Assembly: GCA_947172415.1 (NCBI GenBank)
Contig: OX359202.1
Coordinates: 1,800,501 to 1,864,500, forward strand
Origin: Chondrosia reniformis
Lineage: Eukaryota > Porifera > Demospongiae > Chondrillida > Chondrillidae
Reading direction: 5' to 3'
DNA length: 64,000 bases
Part shown: positions 56,752-64,000 of the stretch, piece by piece
Position numbering within the stretch: the first letter of the stretch is position 1
How the letters are laid out: the number at the start of each line of letters is the position of its first letter
Notes under the pieces: model-generated
The model's database searches: none
What the model was told of the DNA's origin: nothing
Seen by the model: the letters and a program-made list of their open reading frames with translations, nothing else
Program-made: the position numbers and the translations under genes

Positions 56752-57150
56752 ACCTATACCGTATATTGCTTGGAGAGCATTTCTCCAATGTCAAGTTGAT
56801 TGGTCATGGCAGCTGCAGCTGATTTGTGGAAATCACAGGTTTAGTGTTTGCTGAAGTTCCTAGTAGCATCCTTCCAGCTTGTAAAACCATTGACTAGAAA
56901 TGCTGGTTCAGCAGAACGTAGGCGTTTTACTTTCCCTGTCCTAGCAGCCTTGCAGCAGGTAAAGCAGAAAGCACCATCGAGTGAGTTCAACATCATAGTG
57001 AGTCCAAGCAAAACGGTTGAACCACAATGCTTGGAAGGAGCAAGTTACTGGGCTAGCTTTTCCAAACGAGCGCGAAGGGAATGATAGATGGCAAGGATGG
57101 AATGGCTTGTCAGGTACATCACAGACTATATCGACTGGAACGGACATAGT
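56752..57150 (-). pseudogene. hAT-like transposase, first part (TTF-type zinc finger)
   Basis: Minus strand: PSRSFGKASPVTCSFQALWF then WTHYD, a frameshifted AFLVNGFTSWKDATRNFSKH and DIGEMLSKQYTV. This is the TTF zinc-finger N-terminus of ZMYM1/hAT-like proteins. Interrupted by frameshifts and by the insertion at 54944-56751. Confidence 0.6.
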
Positions 57151-57877
57151 TTATGTCTATATACGTTTCCTGGGAACGTCTCCCTTGTATATAAAATGGC
57201 CGACTTCAAGTGGCCCGTGAGTATATCGTGAAACAAGTCGATTTATTGAGGAAGGAAGTAATTGCTGCTATCTCTGTACACTAATAACTTAAGATAAACC
57301 AGTTATTTAAGTTAGTAGCTTTATTCGTCCTTGAATAAGTATTTACACTATTTAAACTTAAAAAATATGTGTACCTCAAGTCTTGGGAAATGTGCTGCGA
57401 CCATGGCTGTACCAGCCGCATCGGTGGCACCGGCCTTGATATAGAGTTGTACATCTTCCTGATAGGTGTTAATGAGGACCTTGGCAATTGCTATACAACT
57501 ACATATGTGCTATACATGCATATATACAGCACCTCTGTCCCCCAAGCACAAATGTAGTTGTATAGCACCTGCAGCTGCCTGGATGTCATCCAGGCCTGGG
57601 GGGGCTGCCGCTCCATTCATCCTAAGAGTGGTCTCACGGATATGCTGGTTACTTTGGTGGATGTTTGCTTAGCAGTGCATCTTTCACTTCATCTTCACTT
57701 GCATATTGGTCCATTTCTTATAAGGTATATAGTAATTTTAAATAATGTATATGTATATATGGACACTGGCAATAAAGTATGAATAATAAATAAAAAGTAA
57801 TGCATTTTCTGTATTTTTAAAGGTCAAAGATTTGTGTCACTTTAATAAGTTAGTTAATTTTTTCTTTCAAGAATATT
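57151..57877. other. Unidentified segment with a small foldback
   Basis: The minus strand has short open pieces (NGAAAPPGLDDIQAA and VLINTYQEDVQLYIKAGAT) separated by the foldback at 57490-57566. I cannot assign them; they may be exons of a repeat-encoded protein. Confidence 0.35.
57490..57566. repeat. 77-bp foldback
   Basis: Arms gctatacaactacatatgtg and its reverse complement with one mismatch. It sits inside an otherwise open coding-like stretch on the minus strand and so looks like a recent insertion. Confidence 0.75.
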
Positions 57878-59891
57878 CTACCCAAAGCACAGCTCTTTAG
57901 TGAAATTTGGGACAGTCACTCTGCTTCTTGTTCTAGGTCTTTTTGGTGGAGGCTCTGTTGTTGGACAAGGCTTTCTTATTGGTGGTGGAGGGATAGCTTT
58001 TTTGGGGGGTAGTGGAGTTAATGTGCTTAGGGATGATGTTGGAGTAGAGGCTCTCTGAAGTGGTGGTGGAGTAGGGGCTCTCTGAAGTGGTGGTGGAGTA
58101 GGGGCTCTCTGAAGTGGTGGTGGAGTAGGGGCTCTCTGAAGTGGTGGTGGAGTAGAGGCTCTCTGAAGTGGTGGTGGAGTAGAGGCTCTCTGAAGTGGTG
58201 GTGGAGTAGAGGCTCTCTGAAGTGGTGATGGAGTAGGGGTTCTCTCAAGTGGTGGTAAAGTAGAGGCTTTCTGAAGTGATGGTGGAGTAGAGGCTCTCTG
58301 AAGTGGTGGCGGAGCAGCTGTTCTTGAGGGTGGTGGTGGAGTAGTTGGTCTTGAGGGTGGTGGGCGGCCTGAAACAAACTAAAATATAAGTCCATCATAA
58401 ATGTTTGTATAAATACAACCACATCAACTGATAGAATTGCAATTTAATTTAGAAATAAAACACTGACTTTCTGTCATCTGTTTTATCCATGTTTCAGCTA
58501 TGTACTTTTTCTTTATTAGCATCCAGTGGGCACTTTTGCCATCTACAGTTCTAGGCTGTGACTTCACTCCCATGTTTCTGTTGCTTACTAGCAATGTCCC
58601 CATACTAGTTACACAATTCCCATCCAGTCCCTTGTTTTCAGCCACACTGGGAATTATACCAATGGCAGGGTCCCCTCCTGTCCTCATGTCAAGGCGTAGG
58701 AAGCTGGTTATCTAATTTAAACAATAATACTGCATGAATTTAATTGTTGAGACAATTATACTTTGGTGAGCTTACCTCTTCTTTTGGGCACCGCCTTAAC
58801 ACCTTGAGCAGTCCTTTACAAAATGTTGATATTGTGTTAATTGATTCTCCTCTGGTGCTGTAGTGATGTGCACTGATGTTCTAGTGCAACATATCTGACA
58901 TGCTTTCCCAAGCAATCTCTCACTTGAGGCCCATAGTACTCGCTCATATGAGGAACAGCATCCAAAACCTGGATATAAATGTTACAAAATTTCAATTTAT
59001 GCTACCTACCAGTGCAAGTTGCATGTTTGTATGCAGTTCTACCTTGTCTGTGAACCACAGAAGAAGTGCATACCCTATCAATACCCGCTCATGTACTCCC
59101 TCTGTCAGTAAAGAAGTCACTTCCTGGATAGATTCATTAAATGGTTTATCTTTGTTTTTTATTTCTTCTTTCACTTTGCAGCCGAGACCTAGCAAGTAGC
59201 CAATAGCACTTGATGCCAACTCAGCCATGTCAGAAAGGTGGTAATGTGCTGAAACATCAGTTGAAACATTTTATCTTTGAAATGGTAGAAAAGCAACTCT
59301 AGTGGTGTATCTAATATTATAGAAAGGTCATAATAAAATCCAAATATATATTTACATATGCAATATTGAAATGTAAAATACCTATGGTATATACACACCT
59401 GTGATTTCTCTCAATAGGAAAGTTTGAAGCCACAACCATCGTTGTTTGTGGCTTTTGTGACCCTTGGCTGTCAGTCAACTTTAGAGAACCATTATATAAA
59501 CCAATACATAGATTCTCAACCTCTTAAATTGGGGATGGATCATCCAGGCCTATGGGTACAGGGGACTGTGCACAATACCCCAGCACCTCCTGCCTAGTGG
59601 CATTGGAAACAATTCTATTTTTTATGCCACCAGTCAATTGTAGGATCATATTTAGGGCAGTAGTCTTTCCGACACCAGCGTGCCCAAACATGAAAACAAT
59701 TGGGCAGAACTTCATTGTTTTTACAATTGTTGCATAGTGTAGACTCATAGCCATCCCTCCAATTGCCATGATGGCTGCTTGAGTATTGTTCCCAAACACA
59801 TTTAGCAGGGCATCAAATAGACTTTCTAGATTGAATGGATCCAGTGGTGTAGTAATGGAAAGTCCACTGTTTCGGTCTGCTATAGTAGGAC
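57878..59891 (-). pseudogene. P-loop ATPase with proline-rich repeat tail, broken
   Basis: Probable exons (minus strand): 59399-59891, about 59044-59310, about 58775-58870, about 58461-58710, 57878-58371. The first carries Walker A GHAGVGKTTALN, an Asp-Asp pair (VPIGLDDPSP) suited to Walker B, and VVASNFPI like a sensor-1 Asn. The middle exons give HERVLIGYALLLWFTDK and GIIPSVAENKGLDG; the last encodes 9-residue repeats (PTPPPLQRA) and ends PNFTKELCFG. An in-frame TAA lies 10 codons after the Walker B motif, another stop in the next exon, and no N-terminal exon is seen upstream, so the copy is probably dead. I believe related proteins occur as multi-copy genes in cnidarians and sponges, perhaps mobile, but I cannot name the family. 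Confidence 0.5.
58036..58330. repeat. 27-bp coding minisatellite, about 10 copies
   Basis: Unit of the form agtggtggtggagtaggggc tctctga; on the minus strand it encodes PTPPPLQRA repeats in the tail of the ATPase gene. Copies differ at a few sites (ggggct/agaggct). Confidence 0.9.
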
Positions 59892-60139
59892 CTGTATAAA
59901 CAGACAACTACATATAAATGGTTTATATGTACGTACTTACAGTAGTGATTAGGAATACATTACTATGCTACACTCGTTTGGTTTGCGAGTACTCTTTTCT
60001 TGTTAACACGTTTTTAGGACGTGATGTAGTTTTTTATACTTGTTATAATAATCAAATTAGGTATAAACAGCGCGGACTATCTTTCGCTCCTTCTAGTGAG
60101 AAAATTGTAGATCGAATCTAATGCAAACTTTAGTAAACA

Positions 60140-60700
60140 TGGCAAATCCTCTATCAAGCTATCAAAGAGAACAAATTGTCCATTTATTTGAAGAAGGCCA
60201 TAGAACGTCAGAAATCGTAGCAACCTAAAGGCAGAAGGACGAAACACTTCATGTGTAACTGTGCAAAATGGATAAAGCGTTGGACATAGAGTTACAGCTT
60301 GGTGGATAAGCATCGCCCAGGAAGGCCAACAAAGGTAACTGCTGAAATTGCCAGCTTCATCGAGAGACAACTAGAAGACGATGATGAAGTTACATCAGTT
60401 AAATTACAGCGAATGATAACAAAATCATTTTTAGCAGAAATAAGTGCCCCAACAATTAGGAGATATATAAGGAAGAACCTTGAGTGAAAGTTATTTGCAC
60501 TAGATTCGGCCCAATGATATCTGCTAACAATAAAATCAAAAGATTGGAATTCACAAAGAAGTGCATTGAAAGCAACATGTTTGACAATGTCATCTGGACT
60601 GATGAAAGCTCCGTACAGTTGACACGTCACAGCCAGACTATGAGGGAAGAGATCACATTTTAAAGCCTGCTCCAAAACATGCTCTCAAAGTACATGTGTG
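60140..60700 (+). pseudogene. Tc1/mariner-like transposase, first half
   Basis: Plus strand: MANPLSSYQREQIVHLFEEG, a helix-turn-helix start; then VDKHRPGRPTKVT, the GRPR-like linker; APTIRRYIRKNL; VIWTDESSVQLTRHSQ (first Asp); ending KHALKVHV. Frameshifts at about 60226 and 60484. The reading stops at the hAT insertion and resumes at 63088. Confidence 0.75.
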
Positions 60701-63087
60701 CAGGGGTGTAGCAGTGAGATAAGCCTTGGTCAGGCGACCAAAATTTGTTTGCTCCCTTCACTCGCAATTTCTTTATTCTCACTTTTTGATTATAATTTAA
60801 CATTTTACATTCAATAACATGTTACAAAACAAAAGTACATGTTTAAAGTGAACACATGGTGACATGCCATTATCTTGAAGAACAGTTCAGGTATAATTCC
60901 TAAAAATGTTTAATACATAGGGAACTTAGATTTACGATAATCAGACTTAGCAATGAAGTCATTACTTTAGGATTTAAGGTCTAGGCAATCAGTCAAGTCT
61001 TTATGTATATGTACGGTCATTGCAGCATTAAGGCGTTCCTGCAGCATTGTTGATCGTAGATAGGTCTTTATTCGCCACATGGCTGAAAATGACCGTTCAC
61101 TGACAGCGTTCATTGCTGGCATAACTAGCAATAAACGTACCAGTTTCACAACTTCTGATAACATGGCTCTCTCCCCTACTGACATGCCTTTTACTATAGA
61201 GACAACATCGTGAATGGTTGTCTTCTGCTCAACGGGGAAATTGGTGTGAAACAGCTGCAACTGAGTCAGGAGTGTGTCTTTCTCAATTCTCATCATTATA
61301 AAACGTCAAAACCTCAGCAACTTCATTCTCTGTTAGATCCTGTTCAACAAGAAGTTGCTCCACCTAACTGTACACTTGATAGCCTTCTTGGGCAAACCTG
61401 TCAGTAATACAAGTAGTAACTGTGTCTACAACCTCCAAGTAAATGGCTTTGTAGTGGTCTTCAGGCAAGGCTGGTGAAGTTCCAACACTAGCCCTTACCT
61501 CTAAATGTCTTGGTGCCTTGCGTTTTCTAGGTAGAACAGGTCCTCCGATGTCTAGCTCACCAGCTTGCTTGACTGTCTTCTGCCAAAACACGTTTGGGGG
61601 AATACTACAACATCTTGCTAATTTCGTGAGTTGTATCCATTGTAGATGCCAGAAGAGGTATCAGTTTTACACTGTCAGCAATGCTAAGGCTCAGTGCATG
61701 TCCATAACAATGCATAAATAGTGCACGTGGTTCCTCCTTCAGTAACTGCGACTTAACACCATTCCTGCTACCAGCCATATTGCTTCCACCATCATAACAT
61801 TGCCCTCGGCATCTAGATAACTTCAAATTGAGTCTCAGTAGTACATCCTTAAGAACTTTGACATTTGTGTTTGCTGTTATATCTGGACACACGTACAACC
61901 CAAGGAATTCCTCATGAACAGCCAACTGATCATCCACGTATCAAAAGCATACCACCAGCTGCTAATTATTTGCACAATCCACACAAAAAATCTGACTGCT
62001 GAAGGCGCCCTCCAACCACACGGAGTATTATGTTGGCCATTAATGTTAAAATCTCATTTTGTATCTCCGGACTGGTATATTTGTCTGCCTTCTTCGTTAG
62101 CCAATCAGCAATATCAGGTTGATCATGGGTTCGTAATTTCCTCAATTGGATGAAATTACTCTCTTTGCCATCATGCCCTCTTCAAGCAAGGCCCTGTCTA
62201 CCCAGAAACTGGATGCTTTGCATAATTATCTGCAGCATACGACCATTGAGATTCTTTTCTTTACTGTGATTACATGAAAGCATCTCACCAACATCATTCT
62301 GAGGCTTAGTCATAGCCTTCACAGCATCTACATGATATTTTGTTGTTTCATGCACCCTGAAACTAGCACAAGTATCTTTCCAGTTAACAAAGCCTTTTTT
62401 AACATATGTGTCCTCACGCTTGCTGTAAAGTCCCTCTGATAACAGCTTCCTTTTGTGTGCACTTAAACAATAAAAGCATATGACTGAATCACTCACTTCC
62501 CTGTAATAAAGCCACGACCATTTCTCAAACCATATGGGCCTAAATGAACGCTTTTCTCCCTTACTTCCAAAGGAGCGGGGTGGGAAGGAGAACTTCTTTG
62601 GCTGGTGAGGAACAGGGACTAAATCCGATGCGGCGATTTGTGCTTTATCCATCTTTATAGAGACACGTGAATTACTAACTTTGATTGTGCAATCGAATCA
62701 GTAAAATTATTATTAGAAACAAAATGGCTACTTTCGGGAACAATAGTTGAAGTTTATATATACGTATATAATACGAGTTCCTATGCAACTATTGTAACAC
62801 TTAATTTATACATCAATACATCGTTTTTGCAAATGGCGGCGTTCAGGAAGCTTTAGTTAACGAAGCTTTTCTGTCGCTATTTATAATGTTCAGGACACTT
62901 AAGCGTCCTCAATCGTTAGAATTAAGAATATATATATTAAAGCCCAACGATGCGGCCAAGTAGTTAGAGTTAATTCGGGGGGCGGCAGCCCCACGAGTTT
63001 TTAAATTCGAAATACTTGTTTCTTCCTCGGCTGACAAATTATTGGTCTGGCAGCTCCCAGCTGGCCAGACCTTTTACTACACCTATG
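60701..63087. mobile_element. hAT element inserted in a Tc1-like transposase
   Basis: Left end caggggtgtagca, right end ctacacctatg (imperfect inverted repeats). The flanks GTACATGTGTG and GTGTGGGCAGG share GTGTG and overlap in the coding sequence for VHVWAGI, so a short target duplication (about 8 bp, imperfect) is visible. 2.4 kb. Confidence 0.75.
60967..62652 (-). pseudogene. hAT transposase (TTF zinc finger, DUF4371, hAT dimerisation)
   Basis: Starts MDKAQIAASDLVPVPHQPKK at 62652. TTF-type zinc finger (PRSFGSKGEKRSFRPIWFEK, ICFYCLSAH), then FVNWKDTCASFRVHE, IQFLGRQGLA. After a TGA: YDGGSNMAGSRNGVKSQLL and FMHCYGHALSLSIAD (catalytic core region). C-terminal dimerisation block NAVSERSFSAMWRIKTYLRS near 61060. 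About four stops or frameshifts (62180, 61940, 61600, 61370) interrupt an otherwise nearly full-length ZMYM1-like hAT protein, so it is recently dead. Confidence 0.8.
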
Positions 63088-63586
63088 GTGTGGGCAGGTA
63101 TATCCAAACAAGGAGCCACAAATATTTGTTTTTGATGAAATAATGGATGGTGCCCTTTACATCAGAATTTTGCAAGATTTTCTATTACCCTTCCTTACAG
63201 TATATTTCCCTGATGAAGATTATCACTTTATGCAGGACAACGATCCAAAGCATACAAGTCGGGTTGCTAAGGACTTTTATACAGGTAAATATATCAAATG
63301 GTGGCCTACACCTGCAAGTAGTGCAGATTTTATCCCAATTGAGAGAGTTTGTAGGGAGCTGAAGCATTTCATAGCAAGACATGTGAAACCATTGACCAAA
63401 AGAGAGCTTGTGGATGGTATTTGCTCATTTTGGAACCAAAAAATGACTCCTAAAAAATGCAGCATATACATTGGACATACATTTACTGTTCTCCCTAAAA
63501 TTATTACCAAAGAAGGTGGTATTACAGGAGAGAAACTGTTTTATTTATCTACTTTTCATTACATTGTGATCGCATGTTATAAATAA
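63088..63586 (+). pseudogene. Tc1/mariner-like transposase, second half
   Basis: Continues the 60140 fragment: GTGTGGGCAGG encodes VWAG; then ALYIRILQDFLLPFLTVYF, HFMQDNDPKHTSRVAKDFY (second Asp), and SADFIPIERVCRELKHF where the usual SPDLNPIE has become SADFIPIE. Stop at 63584-63586. A run of coding without stops from 63143 shows modest age. Confidence 0.8.
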
Positions 63587-63768
63587 TATTTAATAAAGCC
63601 TGTACCCAATATACATGCGAAGAAGAAATTAATCAATTTGTAATTTATTTGGTTATGCAGGCATTTTTGCATCGTTAAGCAAACACCGTTGCATACTTAA
63701 TAATGTAATAAATGGCAATAAACAGTGAAGAAGTTATAATGATAAAATAAAAAGTAAACTAGCTTAGG

Positions 63769-64000
63769 TTAGTGAAAAATACTTTTAAGGGTTGGCCTAT
63801 TCAATTGTCTGCAGCTGGAGTCTATGACCCTTCTATATACTTTCCAAGCATCTTCTTCTTTTTGACCAGGATGCACTGGATATACTGAATAAACAACCTC
63901 TTTAATTGCTGTTAGGCGTCTTGGAGACAACTGTTTTTTACCTCTGCCTGCACAATTTGAAGTAGCCCTCTCCTTCCTTGAGTAGCATCTTCTTACTAAT
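63769..64000 (-). CDS. BEN-like domain exon, cut by the window edge
   Basis: Minus-strand open frame entering from the right and ending at 63769 (TAA). It reads RKERATSNCAGRGKKQLSPR, RLTAIKEVVYSVYP, EEDAWKVYRRVIDSSCRQLN. The pattern L(S/D)PxxLxxIKE..YP..W..C..IDxxCRxLN resembles the C-terminal half of BEN domains (DNA-binding). About 75 residues are visible. It may belong to a host gene or to a transposon; the related remnant at 35264-35520 favours the latter. Confidence 0.55.
   Translation of the reverse strand, partial: LVRRCYSRKERATSNCAGRGKKQLSPRRLTAIKEVVYSVYPVHPGQKEEDAWKVYRRVIDSSCRQLNRPTLKSIFH

Noticed and set aside
58027-58422. 131-codon ORF rich in HHHFREPLL repeats
   Set aside because: It is the wrong frame of the coding minisatellite; the frame with PTPPPLQRA continues into the conserved C-terminus.

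Overview
The window looks like animal nuclear DNA from a marine invertebrate, most plausibly a demosponge such as Amphimedon. The reasons are AT-rich sequence, many short introns with GT/AG ends, SRCR and EMI modules, tandem 5S rRNA genes of metazoan type, and a heavy load of small foldback repeats, minisatellites and broken DNA transposons. The species name is inference; nothing in the window proves it.

Layout. 1-5797 is gene-free and repeat-rich. 5798-11880 (+) holds a nine-exon secreted protein in which an EMI-like module, a lecithin:cholesterol acyltransferase/lysosomal phospholipase A2 module and one SRCR domain are joined in frame. 13923-25760 (-) holds two tandemly duplicated cytochrome P450 genes, each with 13 exons of matching structure, giving intact open frames of 519 and 518 codons. 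26.3-29.4 kb is retrotransposon and MITE debris. 29430-44416 (-) is a ten-exon membrane-anchored leucine-rich-repeat protein whose largest intron contains 18 tandem 5S rRNA genes and a decayed DUF6729-type transposon. At 44.4-49.5 kb a compact cluster follows: the divergent LRR promoter, CMC2 (mitochondrial twin CX9C) and, only 23 bp after its stop, a six-exon DUF547 gene whose introns carry three large minisatellites. A two-exon LYR-motif gene lies at 50364-50780 (-). From 51 kb to the end almost everything is mobile DNA: a reverse transcriptase fragment, a DUF7869-type element, split hAT and Tc1/mariner elements nested in one another, a broken P-loop ATPase gene with a repetitive proline-rich tail, and a BEN-like exon at the right edge.

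The most unusual signal is dispersed through the repeats. At least two short interspersed repeat families, and one separate foldback element, carry the conserved core of type I hammerhead self-cleaving ribozymes: CUGAUGA, stem II, GAAA, a tiny AC/GU stem III, and a GUC cleavage site, inside a pairing stem I with compensatory changes between copies. A third foldback family carries a related core with a long stem III. This reads as a population of hammerhead-bearing small mobile elements (retrozyme-like). Activity cannot be judged from sequence alone.

Exon coordinates were read by eye from splice consensus, reading phase and family resemblance, so any boundary could be off by a few bases.
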